From contig CM030870.1 of NCBI GenBank assembly GCA_018105865.1, positions 1,924,001 to 1,988,000 on the forward strand: DNA of 64,000 nucleotides, written 5' to 3'. A program made the position numbers and the translations under genes. Numbering within the stretch: the stretch's first letter is position 1; every line of letters begins with the position of its first letter. Positions 1 through 9,890 of the stretch are shown here, piece by piece. Source of the stretch: Metaphire vulgaris. Its lineage: Eukaryota; Annelida; Clitellata; Crassiclitellata; Megascolecidae. The notes beneath the pieces were generated by a model that was not told where the DNA came from, searched no databases, and was given only the letters and a program-made list of their open reading frames with translations.

Positions 1-224
1 CTTGAGGTCCCCTCTGAGGCCCCCCTAACCCTTTTGTCGTCTGTCTTTTATTGACTGCCATCGTTTATACACATTGTCTATAAGTGAAGATGCATTTAAG
101 CTGCACGCTACGTTCCGAGACAGAGTCAGGTAGTTCAGTGTTAACATGTTCGTTTAGCCATTCAGTCTTAAATTTTGTTATACATTTCTTTTTTGAAGCT
201 GCAGATGTTCCCGACTCCGCTTCG

Positions 225-664
225 CTATTGCGTTTAGACATTACGACGATTATTCGACTAAAATATTTGAGAAATTTTACGAATATTTAGCTCCAACGTG
301 GATTTTTCTGTGTACGCTATTTAAATTTGAGCTACATAATAACGTAATGGAAGTTGGATGCTCCGTCAGAAGCCAAGGTCAGAAGGCTTTGGCGCCATTT
401 AGGAAATTGTTTTATAGCGCTTGATTTGTTTAGACTACGAACTATCATTGGGCCATGTAACGAAACTCATTTTTCGCCACAACTATTACTGCATGTTCTG
501 TGATTGTGCTTCAAGTCAAATTTTTGTTAAAATGTTTCAGCTTTGACTAATGCATTATCCTATAAATGCCACTCAAAAATCACAGCGCGCTACTCAAAAA
601 CTTCTGCGCGCTGGCCCTAAAAATATTGCGCAATTGCGCAGCGCGCAGCTTAGAGGGAACGTTG
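225..664 (+). mobile_element. hAT-like element, 3' part of a copy
   Basis: This stretch matches the right two thirds of the complete element at 6434-7319, including the GC-rich segment with repeated GCGCGC near 585-650 and the 3' terminus TTAGAGGGAACGTTG at 650-664. The left end is not visible, and bases 1-224 do not match the other copy, so this copy was rearranged or its left end lies outside the window. The element ends directly against a GTCCTTG repeat, so it probably inserted into that array. No transposase is present. Confidence 0.7.
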
Positions 665-1232
665 GTCCTTGTCCTGGTCCTTGTAACTTAGTCCTTGAAA
701 AATCCTTATAAGGACCAAATTACTTGCATACCATTTTCAATTGTTCTCTGATAATTATGTTCCAATGTAAGAGTAGTATTTGGATTCATATTTACATACT
801 TGCTTTGAGTTATTCTAAATGTGTAGTCATTGTTTCCTTTAAAATACCAGTTGAGCAGCTGAACTTCCATTTCCTGTTTGAAAGCGTATGAACCAGACGC
901 ATGCGTTTTTTAAATTTCTATTATTCTTTAGTTGTATCTTAAAATACTGGTGTCATTGTCTACAAACTTACAAAGGAATGGAACAAAGCATGATCAGCAA
1001 TGGAGATTGGCAGTTGAATGAGTTTTTTCGCAAAGTGGTGTCATAATATTAGGCCTCATCGTGCGTGCATGACTGATCAGCTGTTGGAAACACTTGTTTA
1101 TTTGAAATACACCATTGCTGTTGGCTTGATTATGTTTTACAACATTCTTTTTTTGCTTTTATGATTTTGTGATTTGATTTGAAATTGTTTTTGCTTTTTT
1201 TCTTTCTGACTTTTTTGTCTAAAACAGAGATC
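665..1232. other. Stretch without a gene
   Basis: A short run of degenerate GTCCTTG repeats sits at 665-716, in the same orientation as the larger array at 1233-1407. The rest is AT-rich sequence in which I see no coding or transposon signal. Confidence 0.5.
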
Positions 1233-1407
1233 GGTCCTTGTCTTTGTCCTTGATCCTTGTCCTTGGAGGTCAGTCCTTGCGGTCCTTGTGCTTGAGGGGT
1301 AAGTCCTGGTCCTTGTCCTCGTCCTTGGAGGGTTGGTCCTCATCCTTATCCTCGTCCTTGGGGTCAGTTTTTGTCCTTATCCTCGTCCTTGGGGGGTCAG
1401 TCCTTGT
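1233..1407 (+). repeat. GTCCTTG/GTCCTCG minisatellite
   Basis: About 175 bp of imperfect tandem repeats of a 6-12-bp pyrimidine-rich unit (GTCCTTGTCCTC). Open frames on both strands here are repeat artefacts, rich in Leu/Ser or Asp/Lys/Arg. The nearby array at 665-716 has the same orientation, so these are not inverted transposon arms. Confidence 0.8.
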
Positions 1408-1836
1408 TAACATCACTGGCAGTGTCGTGTACAGGGCTCGAGCTGTGTACTGGAATTTGTTGCCGGCACAGGGCAATAAAACTGTCATTAGCAATGAACA
1501 CCAGCCGCCCGCCCGGTTGATTGACTGACGAGTGACGATTTAAAACTGTAGGCCTATCACTATACTGGCTGTGCAGTGTTTGAGTTGTGAAATTTGAGCT
1601 GGGGAGGTTGAGGACTGAGGACATTCAATGAATGACAGAAACTGCATGTACCTGATATGCGATTTTTGGGAGGGTTGCAAAGTTATCTGGGGGGAGAGTT
1701 CAACCCCCCCAACAACTCCAACCCTGCCTGTGCAGCTCTGCATAGAACCTTTGCGTGTGATTCCAGCTTCAGTGCCAGTTCGTTGACATCACGGTTGTTA
1801 GAGAGTTTAGAATAATTATTGTGTTATAAGTTACAA
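1408..1836. other. Stretch without a gene
   Basis: Probably the 5' part of the pogo/Tigger element whose transposase begins at 1837, but I could not find a 5' terminal inverted repeat matching the 3' one at 3725-3753. No other feature is seen. Confidence 0.4.
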
Positions 1837-3420
1837 ATGGCTGTTAAAAGAAAACTGTTTTGTCTATCTGCTGCACAAAAAAAGAAATTTGTGTCTATTA
1901 TGAAAACAATAAGTCCAAAACGCAACAGGAAATAGCAGCTGTTTTTTGTGCTCAATTTGATCAACCAGTTAGTAAGCGAACTGTAGGCGACATCATTGCT
2001 GCCAAGGACAAATGGCTGGAATTTAGTGATAGTTCGTGTAAAAAAACAGCGCTCAGGGCAGCATTCTGATCTCGAGGCTGCCTTGCTAGTTTGGTTTTCA
2101 TCTGCCAGATCACAGAATGTTGCAATAACTGATGCTGTTTTGCGAGAAAAAGCCAAGCAGTTCGGCAATGAGCTTGGAATAACAGACTTCACTTATTCCA
2201 ACGGTTGGATGCAGAGATTTAAAGTTCGCTCTGGAATAACAAGTCAGACGATCTGTGGTGAAAGCGCTGGTGTCGACCCAAACATCATTAGTCGAGGACG
2301 TGATCAGCCAGCAGAATGGATAGCAGGATATGCATTACGTGATATCTACAATCTGGACGAGACTGGATTGTTCTACAGGATGCTGCCTGATCGATCGCTC
2401 ACAACTGCAGACAAGACAAAGGGCGTAAAAAAGCCGAAGGATCGAATATCGGTGATGCTGTGTACTAACGCTGATGGCACTGACAAACTGAGACCCCTAG
2501 TCATTGGCAAATCTAAAAATCCTCGATGCTTCAAGAATTTCAATCCAGGCCTCTACTGTGATTATTATGCCAATAAGAAAGCATGGATGGTTAACTCTAT
2601 CTTACAGGAGTTTTTGGTATCATTCAGCTGCCGCATGTCACGTGAAAACCGTTCCGTTTTGCTACTGATGGACAATGCCCCCAGTCACATCATTCCAGAA
2701 AATTTGAATAACGTACGCTGCGAATTTTTGCTGCCTACAACCACCAGTCATTTACAGCCACTGGATGCTGGCATTATAAACGCTTTCAAGGCACATTATC
2801 GTGGATATCTCGTACGTTACATTGTTGACGCTGTTGATGGTGGCCGACAGCCGCGCACTGAAGTGAGCGATGCAATTCGCTGGTCAAAGTTGGCCTGGGA
2901 CGAAATCAAACTGGAAACCATTGCCAACTGTGGGCATCACACGGGCATCTTGCCAGCTGGTACACCAGTGCCAGCTTTGAGCGCTTCTACGTTGGCTCCA
3001 GTCTCCCAGTGCGACTTCGGCAATATCTTTGATAGACTGAGTCATGCTTTTAGCATACCAGCCGAGCTGCTAATGACTGCGGATGAATATCTAGCGGTAG
3101 ATAGCTAGCTACCGATGTCCGAGCTGATGTCCAACGACCAGATAATAGTGCTGGTCGCCCCGCAAGCGGAAAACCAGGTGAGCAGTGACGAGGACGGGGA
3201 GGAGCCTGAGGATGACGGATAGCAGGATTGTCGTGTTTTGCAGTCAGCAGCGTGTAACGCTATTGACACCTTGATGCGTTACTTCGAACAACTTCAGTCA
3301 GCAACTGTTGATGACGTTCAGCACTTGGCAGTCATTAAGAGACGCGTCGAATACATGAGAATGTTGTCTCAGAAACAGTCGTCTATTCGAGACTTTCAAA
3401 TACCATGTAGACGGATTATA
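1837..3420 (+). pseudogene. pogo/Tigger-type (Tc1/mariner superfamily) transposase, broken
   Basis: This is a decayed DDE transposase of the pogo/Tigger group. The start ATG at 1837 opens a CENP-B-like helix-turn-helix region (MAVKRKLFCLSAAQKKK). That region is carried in three frames, with shifts near 1885 and 2040. The main frame (about 1996-3105) shows the second DNA-binding domain, with DLEAALLVWF early and SNGWMQRFK. The catalytic core has YNLDETGLFYR as the first Asp, LLLMDNAPSH as the second and HLQPLDAGIINAFKAHYR as the third, the DDD pattern of pogo. In-frame stops at 3106 and 3220 cut the C-terminal tail, which stays readable to about 3410 (RRVEYMRMLSQKQSSIRDF). In an intact element the protein would bind the terminal repeats and move the element at TA sites. 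Two frameshifts and two stops make this copy inactive. Confidence 0.88.
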
Positions 3421-3724
3421 ATTACTGTACGTACTTTAACTGACATGACAATAACTTTGGCCTATAGTCCTATACAGTATTACAGCACTGCAATGTACTG
3501 TATAGTGTGTCGATTTTCATTAGTAATAAACTGTTAGCCTAAATGAACTACAGTCAATGAATTTGTACACATAAAAATAGGTAGGTTTACTGTCTGAAAT
3601 CATTATGGGGCTTTGCACTGTTCAATGCACAATCATTACAACCATATAGGCATCACGGTGAAGCTTTTTTACTTCCCCCGTTTTGCTGCCAACCTCGCCT
3701 CTCGCCATAAACTAGGCCAGTACA

Positions 3725-3753
3725 AACAGTGGCGAGATAACGAGGTTTTACTG
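3725..3753 (-). repeat. 3' terminal inverted repeat of the pogo/Tigger element
   Basis: Read on the minus strand it begins CAGTAAAACCTCGTTATCTC, a typical pogo/Tigger terminus, followed outward by TA (3754-3755), the expected target. A related terminus occurs at 61551 (end of the element starting at 60911). No matching 5' end was found upstream of 1837. Confidence 0.7.
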
Positions 3754-3842
3754 TACATACCCATTCATTTATTTTCTTTGCTTTCCAAGAAACACTCATT
3801 ATTTGCCTTGACCTTTCTTTTCAAATGTCTGTATATGTGTTA

Positions 3843-4020
3843 CAGTCAAAGTGTGAAATCAGGGAATGTTGACATTGCCTGAAATTTTTAGGCATAAGCC
3901 GTTTCACTCGGGCAATGTCGACATTGACTGAAATTGTTAGGCATTGTTTAACAATGCCTGAAATTTGCTCAGATTTTCTACACACTTTGCCTGAAATCTT
4001 TACCCATGATGGAATAGCAC
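3843..4020. mobile_element. mariner-like palindromic MITE, truncated copy
   Basis: Starts CAGTCAAAGTGTGAAATC after TA, like the complete copy at 5060-5328, and carries the same palindromic GGCAATGTCGACATTG blocks. The right arm is missing; similarity stops near a CACTGTA at about 4020. Confidence 0.7.
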
Positions 4021-4083
4021 TGTATATGGAGCTATGCATGCACCGATGTGTAACACAACAAAAATTAAATGAGTTTCAAATTA

Positions 4084-4494
4084 GGGGCCGTCCATATAGT
4101 ATGTAACGACTGAGGGGGCTTGAGATTTAGGCGATTTTGCGTACGGAAGCGTATGGGAGAGGGGTCATGATAGAATTTGTACGTACATTCAAATTTATAA
4201 TTAGACATGGCTGATATATTCACACAAACATTTTATTTGAACAAAATTACCGGTACTTCCTCACGGTCAAACAAAGGGTCCTGACTATTGTTCCCACGGT
4301 TATTTAAATATTAAAAACCTTTAATTTAATAGTAAACAAATGCTTTTTGGATATGGCTAAAAGTTAATTTCACCGTGCGGGGGGTTGCTAATTTGTACGT
4401 ACGCATGGGGGGAGGTAACCAGAATGTACGGTGTGCAACTGGGGAGGGGGTTGAAAATATTACTTTTTTGCATACGTACTATATGGATGGCCCC
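4084..4494. mobile_element. PIF/Harbinger-type MITE
   Basis: 411 bp with inverted termini GGGGCCGTCCATATAGTA at the left and its near-exact complement ending GGATGGCCCC at the right, flanked by TTA on both sides (4081-4083 and 4495-4497). A 3-bp TWA duplication is the Harbinger signature. There is no open frame of interest. A related, interrupted copy lies at 38192-38745, sharing CACGGTCAA(A/G)CAAA and TGTTCCCACGGTTATT internally. Confidence 0.78.
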
Positions 4495-4830
4495 TTAAAT
4501 GTTGCAAGCAGTAATATAAACAGTTCTGAAACCAAATGCGACTCCACTTGGGGGGCCCCTCTATTGAGTGCCTGGCTCCTCCAGTGGCCCCCTGTTGGGA
4601 CCCTATACTTAATACTACTTACCTAACGACAAATGGTTGGCCCCCATGATTAGAAGTTGCCACCCCAACGGCCCCTCCCCACTTGCAAAATTCTGGAGCC
4701 GCCACTATCTGAAACATTAATAACTGCCTAAAACTTTATTAAGTTCAAATGAAATAAAGGAACAAGCAGTAATAGAAAACAGTTCTACAACATTAATAAC
4801 ACACACACACACTTATATATTTGTCGGTTA
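4495..4830. other. Stretch without a gene
   Basis: GC-rich pieces at 4540-4705 end in TCTGGAGCCGCCACTA, resembling the end of a hAT MITE (compare CAGTGGCG ends at 38473 and 56181), but I see no matching left end. A short (AC)n run lies at 4799-4812. Confidence 0.35.
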
Positions 4831-4831
4831 C

Positions 4832-5010
4832 TTGGGGCAATCCAGAACTGTGGAATTCACTACCGGACTATGTCACAAACTGACTCTTTTGGAATTTTTC
4901 TATGTAATCTTAAGACTTACTTATTCACCATCGGGTATACGTAGTTTTGTAAAGCTCTCTTGTCTTTGGCCACTTTTGCCATGCTTATTGCGCTATAGAA
5001 ATCGTCTGGC

Positions 5011-5056
<46 letters not shown>
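4832..5056 (+). mobile_element. CR1/L2-type retrotransposon 3' end with (TAA)n tail
   Basis: The opening bases resemble the conserved C-terminal LWNSLP segment of CR1-type reverse transcriptase (tgtggaattcactaccggac). A short 3' UTR follows, ending GCGCTATAGAAATCG, then (TAA)15 at 5011-5055. Many copies in this window end in the same GCGCTATAGAA plus microsatellite arrangement, so the tract is the retroposon tail. Confidence 0.7.
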
Positions 5057-5057
<1 letters not shown>

Positions 5058-5059
5058 TG

Positions 5060-5328
5060 TTACAGTCAAAGTGTGAAATCAGGCAATGTTGACATTGCCT
5101 GGAATTTTTTGGCAATTTCGACATATGCCGACATTTACCTGCTGCTATTCCATCACAGATAAAGATTTCAGGCAAAGTGTATAGAAAATCTGAGCAAATT
5201 TCAGGCATTGTTAAACAATGCCTAACAATTTCAGTCAATGTTGACATTGCCCAAGTGAAACGGCTTATGTCGACATTGCCTACAAATTTCAGGCAATGTC
5301 AACATTGCCTGATTTCACACTTTGACTG
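5060..5328. mobile_element. mariner-like palindromic MITE, complete copy
   Basis: 269 bp between TA dinucleotides (5058-5059 and 5329-5330). The termini CAGTCAAAGTGTGAAATC are inverted and perfect, and the arms continue with GGCAATGTTGACATTG. Several internal 18-20-bp blocks are themselves palindromes (GGCAATGTCGACATTGCC type, AGGCATTGTTAAACAATGCCT type), so almost the whole element can fold. Non-autonomous. A truncated copy lies at 3843-4020. Confidence 0.82.
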
Positions 5329-5374
5329 TAACATATGCACTTCATCTTCTTTCATTTTTGTCCAGTTTTCGCAG

Positions 5375-5783
5375 CCATGACCAAACACACCAGTGATCTA
5401 AGTAGTCAGACTTTGGTGCTCACTGACCTATAAGACATCGTTCTGTGATCTCCCCACTCTGTTGCTCCTGGTTTTTGGGTATTGCAATGAAATATGGGTA
5501 TTGCAATGAAATATGGGTATTGCAATGAAATATGGGTATTGCAATGAATATTGACTGGCACATTTCCAGTGGCAAGTACCCTGTTTCATACTTGATGTTA
5601 GCCATTTTGTCAATTTCCTTGTTCCTTTCTCGCCAGCTGTTAAGTACCATCTCAGTTACTATGTTGTCTGGGCCTGCTGACTTTCTCCTCATCTACTTCA
5701 GAGCCTCCACAACTTCTTTTTCTAGTATTGGAGGTCCATCTACCTCTTTGGAAATGGGCTTGTCCCTCTATTTTGTTATATAG
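5375..5783 (-). pseudogene. RTE-type reverse transcriptase fragment
   Basis: The minus strand reads the N-terminal part of a non-LTR reverse transcriptase: KRKSAGPDNIV-like (MRRKSAGPDNIVTEMVLNSW), then DKMANIKYETGYLPLEMCQSIFIAIP, which fits the family motif running from the KAPGPD box to the FIALPK box. The protein is interrupted by an expanded 19-bp tandem repeat (5477-5552) and has no downstream catalytic motif. It is a dead 5'- and 3'-truncated piece. Confidence 0.72.
5477..5552. repeat. 19-bp tandem repeat, four units
   Basis: GGGTATTGCAATGAAATAT repeats at 5477, 5496, 5515 and 5534, the last unit diverging at its end. The three extra units add 57 bp and keep the minus-strand reverse transcriptase frame open. 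Confidence 0.9.
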
Positions 5784-5784
5784 T

Positions 5785-5942
5785 GCTGTTATGTTATGTT
5801 GTTATATAGTGCTGTTATATAGTATTGTTATATAGTGTATATAGTTACATACACGACTGCAGTCATAGAGGCTGCGCCTCAATTCAATGCATTACATACA
5901 CGACTGCGGTCATAGTGGCTATGCCCGCAGTCGTTTATGTAA
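5785..5942. repeat. Short tandem and inverted repeats
   Basis: 5785-5840 carries degenerate repeats of GTTATATAGTGCT. 5849-5942 holds two direct copies of TTACATACACGACTGC, the second pairing with GCAGTCGTTTATGTAA at 5927-5942 to form a hairpin. Confidence 0.55.
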
Positions 5943-6433
5943 ATGCACCGGCCAAACCGAGAAGTTCTGACGGCAGAACTGCAGACTGTCCTGGGCCTTA
6001 AACTCCAGATGGCAGAGCTGGGCTCGACTGTGGTCAACTGACTTCAGCTGCGAAGCAAGGCTTGGCAGAGTACACTCCTGAGCGGTGAAAAAGACACCAT
6101 TATATACTTCTAGGCGAGTAAATTCCAGTATGTCATTGGCTAGTCTGAACATGGTCTCAGCATACGTTGACCAATGACAAAATTAATGTAATAAATGATA
6201 AGTGACAGACCTTGGCAAGCAGCCAAGTCAATTATTCGTTTAACGACAATGAAGACTACGTCATCGATTAGATTATGCTTGTCTTACGGCTCTTCTCAGT
6301 GTAGAAAGATTGTAAATGCCGTAGAATCGGGTAGACATTAATCAATTATACAAAATTGCCACAATATCCTTTCATACAATGAAGGTATTACCTCTCCCAC
6401 TCCTTTGCCACCAATATCTGAAGCACTGCTGAC
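5943..6433. other. Stretch without a recognised gene
   Basis: I see no domain, splice-supported exon or terminal repeat here. The minus-strand open frame at 5919-6152 has no recognisable motif. The segment ends in CTGCTGAC, the left target duplication of the next hAT element. Confidence 0.4.
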
Positions 6434-7319
6434 CAACGTTCCCTCTAATTTTTTTGGGTGCTGTGCAAAGTTTTAGTTGGTCTGAGCAACTCAAAAATGT
6501 TGCCGTGCAAGGTATATATGAGATTTGAAAGATTTTGAAAATTGTATTGTATATACTTCCCGCAGTTATTCACTACTACGGGGATACAGCGAAGTAGTCT
6601 TAGTTCTTCTTAAGTCAATATAACCCCGTAGTAACTATACGTTGTATTTATGATAAAAGAAATAGCACTTTCCATTTAGAATTTGTACTCAATTTGTAGC
6701 CGATGACAGGGCTTAAAAAGTCCACCCGAAGTTATACAACGAACCCTCAGCTATTTGGCCAAGTCCAGTTCGATGGTGCGGGGCCGAGATATCCAGGGCC
6801 CAGATGTCCCGTTACCCAGTTGCCGGGCCCAGTTGTCCGGGGCCCAATCGGCGGTACCCAGTTGTCGCGGACCGATGCCGTTTAGACATTACGACGATTA
6901 TTCAACAAAAATATTTGAGAAATTTTACGAATATTTAGTTCCAACGCGGATTTTTCTGTGTACGCTATTTTAAATTTGAGCTACATAATAACGCAATGGA
7001 AGTTGGATGCGCCGTCAGAAGCCAAGGTCAGAAGGCTTTGGCGCCATTCACGAAATTGTTTTATAGCGCTTGATTTTGTTTAGACTACGAACTATAATTG
7101 GGCCATGTAACGAAACTCATTTTCGCCACAACTAGGCCTATTACTGCATGTTCTGTGATTGTGTTTCAAGTCAAATTTTTGTTAAAATGTTTCAGCTTTG
7201 ACTAATGTATTATCCTATAAATGCCACTCAAAAATCACTGCGCGCTACTCAAAAACTTCTGCGCGCTGGCCCTAAAAATATTGCGCAATTGCGCAGCGCG
7301 CAGCTTAGAGGGAACGTTG
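6434..7319. mobile_element. hAT-type non-autonomous element with perfect 8-bp duplication
   Basis: Inverted termini CAACGTTCCCTCTAA (6434-6448) and its complement (7305-7319) are flanked by CTGCTGAC at 6426-6433 and 7320-7327. A perfect 8-bp duplication fits the hAT superfamily. The interior has no transposase; it contains a foldback-element fragment (to 6873) and a GCGCGC-rich right end. It lies just 5' of the first placed Homer exon. Confidence 0.85.
6545..6873. mobile_element. Foldback element D, right-arm fragment
   Basis: Matches the complement of the interior and one arm of the complete copy at 55574-56479: the interior includes GTAGCCGATGACAGG, and the arm has tandem CCAGATGTCCCGTTACC-type units. 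The right terminus GTCGCGGACC at 6864-6873 is the same as in the other copy. The left arm is absent, so only half of the foldback is present here. Its left limit is approximate. Confidence 0.62.
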
Positions 7320-7327
7320 CTGCTGAC

Positions 7328-7642
7328 TAATTTATATCCTAAATATAATTATTGCTTCAACTGTTGTTAGTTGTCATAGATGGCTTTGTTTTAATCTATT
7401 GTAATTCTCTTGCACAGAGTGGAGCAATTTGTTTATAAATTAGTTATTTAATTGTAAACACCTTTACATTTGAAAATTTGCAAAAACTGTGACTTTGTAG
7501 GGGAATATTGTTTTATAGTATAATTTATACAACACTGATTATTTCTGGAGGTATGGGCTTGATTAAAAGTTTGGGATAACTTTTTATTGAAGTTTAAATT
7601 CTTGTCTTACATTATTCAGAATATATTTCTGTTTTCTTTAAG
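7328..7642. other. Presumed intron 1 of Homer, no other feature
   Basis: AT-rich sequence up to the AG acceptor at 7641-7642. I found no ATG-GG exon with a good donor; Homer exon 1 in other animals contributes only the first two codons, so it may be far upstream. Confidence 0.5.
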
Positions 7643-7796
7643 GGAACCCATTTTTTCTATTGAGGCTCATGTGTTCCAAATTGATCCAGACACAAAAAAG
7701 AATTGGATATCATCAAGTTCACAGGCAGTTTCAGTTTCTTTCTATCATGACAGTAATCGACACATATACCGCATTATCAGCATTGAAGGTTCTAAG
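7643..7796 (+). CDS. homer: Homer exon 2 (EVH1 domain, first half)
   Basis: A polypyrimidine tract and AG at 7641-7642 precede the exon; a GT donor follows at 7797 (AAG|gtacta). The first G completes a Gly codon begun in exon 1, then come 51 codons: [20 protein letters not shown], the ligand-contacting Trp of KKNW, and [11 protein letters not shown] at the end. From memory this matches human HOMER1 residues 3-53 almost codon for codon, including the Phe of HVFQID and Trp24, which in HOMER1 is needed for binding proline-rich ligands. The frame hands over in phase 0 to exon 3 at 11732. The ATG at 7587 upstream of the acceptor is intronic, not a start. Confidence 0.95.
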
Positions 7797-7808
7797 GTAC
7801 TAAAGCTC

Positions 7809-7872
<64 letters not shown>
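7809..7872. repeat. (TAA)n microsatellite next to the exon 2 donor
   Basis: About 21 TAA units start 12 bp downstream of the exon 2 splice donor in intron 2. No retrotransposon sequence is recognisable next to it. Confidence 0.9.
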
Positions 7873-8149
7873 TGTTGTCAGCTGCCTGAAACTAAATGTT
7901 TAGCCGGAGTGTGACTGGCCTTTTTTTAGTATCCACTTGTTCTTCGCTTTTAATCATCTGTAAGATGCTGCTGCCATTGCTTTGCTTGGTATGGATAAAA
8001 GACTTATTATTCCATGCCTAATGGTTTTGTAGATTCAAATATTGTTGATGTAGAGATGTTCAGCTTGAAAATCAGCTGTGTAGTGTGTACAGCACATACA
8101 TATTCAACTCTGGTTATTAGAGTTATTGCAGCTTCTATAAGGAAGTGAG

Positions 8150-8275
8150 TTGCATTTCACATTGTAATTTGAATATGTGTCTTAGCTTTATGACTATTAT
8201 ATTTTGCTAATGTTGTTCTGTTCTTAGCCATCCTCGATCCGAGGTTCTATTCTATTCTATTCTATTCTATTCTAC
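8150..8275 (-). repeat. RTE 3' end repeat and (TTCTA)n tract
   Basis: 8150-8245 is repeated at 9088-9177 (both have GTCTTAGCTTTATGACTAT and GTTCTGTTCTTAGCCATCCT). It appears to be the 3' end of the RTE-type element on the minus strand. A pentanucleotide array (TCTAT/TTCTA) at 8246-8273 follows. Confidence 0.6.
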
Positions 8276-8595
8276 TTGATAATTTATGTAGCGCTATAGC
8301 ATGGCCAAAGGCAAGAGCGTTTTACAAAAGGCAGTCATACGATATACGAAATAAATGCGTTTTAAGGTTCGATAAGAACGACTCGAAGTTGGTTGTCATG
8401 GTCACTGAAACTGGAAGTGCGTTCCAAAGGAGAGGATTGCCCTGAGCCACGGATCTTTCTCCAAGCTTCACGGTCTTGGACGGAGGGGGAATGCAGAGGT
8501 GAGATCGTTTGCTAGAACGAAGCTATTAGCGACAGTCTGTCATCACCAGCTGCGTATCAACGCCGAAAGATATTCCGGGCAGAAAGAGTCACACT
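8276..8595 (-). mobile_element. CR1/L2-type retrotransposon 3' end
   Basis: On the minus strand this reads the C-terminal end of a CR1-type reverse transcriptase and its 3' UTR. The + strand starts TATGTAGCGCTATAGCATGGCC, the complement of the usual GCGCTATA tail, and continues with the complement of the LWNSLP block region near 8405-8440. It is tail-only and not coding. Confidence 0.6.
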
Positions 8596-8599
8596 AGAG

Positions 8600-9005
8600 G
8601 TTGGGCCACACTATGAACCACCATCTTCCACTTCTGTGTATCATCCATCTCGTAATAATTTTTGCAACGGCAGTCCAGTCCAGGATTTTACATTTTCCAG
8701 CCAAGACGTTCTCAGTCTTCCGCATGCTCTTCCACCTGTTAGTGTCCCTTGTATTAATTCTTTTTCCATACTCATGCCATACATCATCATCATCATGTTC
8801 TCTGTCCTGGGACAGGTTCAGGGCTCCATTGTTTCCATTCTTCTCTGCATCTTGCTTCTTCTTTAATTTCTGCATAGGTCTTGTGACACTGTGTATCTGT
8901 TTTCATCATTCAGTCCAATAGCATTCTCCTTGGTCTTCCTTTTGTCTTTCTTCCTGATATACCAGTACTTCCTTCAATTGCTGTTCTAAGCAATGTTTCT
9001 CCCCT
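8600..9005 (-). pseudogene. RTE-type retrotransposon 3' fragment, copy 1
   Basis: The complement encodes a degenerate C-terminal region ending in the block AGKCKILDWTAVAKIITRWM, the same block found at 9187-9290 in copy 2. The two copies share their first ~110 bp in direct orientation (8600-8712 and 9180-9292). Several frameshifts are present. Confidence 0.62.
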
Positions 9006-9177
9006 TAGTACGTGTCCAATCCAGTTCCTCTGTATTTTTTTGATGGCGCTGATTAATGATCTTTGTTTGTCCACCATCTTTAGTTCACATTGTATTTTGA
9101 AAGTGTGTCTTAGCTTTATGACTATATAATATGCTAATGTTGTTCTGTTCTGTTCTTAGCCATCCTCAATCCGAGGT

Positions 9178-9890
9178 TGAGCCACACTATGAACCACCAT
9201 CTTCCACTTCTGTGTATCTTCCGTCTCCCGTAATAATTTTTGCAACGGCAGTCCAGTCCAGGATGTTACATTTCCCAGCCAAGATGTTCTCATGCCATAC
9301 ATGAGTCTTTTTTCTCATAAAGTATCCAAAGTAACTGATTTTCCTTTTCTTTATGTTGTTCAGCAAACTTCTTGTTTCTCCTGCCTGTTCTAGTACCCAT
9401 TCATTAGTTCTTTTTGCTGTCCAAGAGACTGTCAAGATTTGACGAAGTCCATTCATTTCAAATGCGTCTATTCTACGCTCATCTTCTTTATTTATTGTTC
9501 AACTCCGAGAACAGTAGGTTGCAACTGGCCAAACTAGTGCTTTCCATAATCTTATCTTTGTGCTAATTTGTATATTATGGCTCTTCCACAACTTTATTAG
9601 TGCTGCATAGATTCCTCTTCCTATTATCAGTTTTTCTCTTATTTCCATTGAGCATTTTGCATTTGCATAAATTTTTGAGCCAAATTACTGGAAAGATTCC
9701 ACTTTTTTCAATATCAAACCATTCGCTGTGAAGCTAATGTCTTGTTTTGTTTCCGCTGTCAACATAACCTTGGTTTTATCTGCATTTATCTCTAGGCCGT
9801 ATATTTTACTATTTCTGTTTAGTCGGTCTAGTAGTTCCTGTAGATCTTTTGTAGTTGTTGCTATCAGTACTGTGTTGTCTGCATATCAGG
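9178..9890 (-). pseudogene. RTE-type retrotransposon 3' part, copy 2
   Basis: The minus frame at 9187-9456 reads RTNEWVLEQAGETRSLLNNI and KKRKISYFGYFMRKKTHVWH, the distal C-terminal signature of RTE-type elements (RTNEWVL...KRRKLSYFGHVMR). Further upstream on the minus strand, to about 9890, degenerate reverse-transcriptase sequence is broken by stops (WFDIEKSGIFPVIW, around 9700). It is a dead, 5'-truncated copy in Homer intron 2. Confidence 0.72.

Noticed and set aside
665..1407. A fifth foldback element between the two GTCCTTG arrays
   Set aside because: The arrays have the same orientation, not inverted, and no duplication flanks them.
1238..1528. Leu/Ser-rich and Asp/Lys-rich open frames on both strands
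   Set aside because: Produced by the GTCCTTG minisatellite.
4403..4416. ATGGGGGGAG|gtaacc as Homer exon 1
   Set aside because: Phase does not fit exon 2 (which needs ATGGG before the junction) and it lies inside a Harbinger MITE.
4832..5092. Open frames with runs of Asn or Leu over TAA/TTA repeats (also at 28441, 46448, 56759)
   Set aside because: They translate microsatellite tails of retroposons, not proteins.
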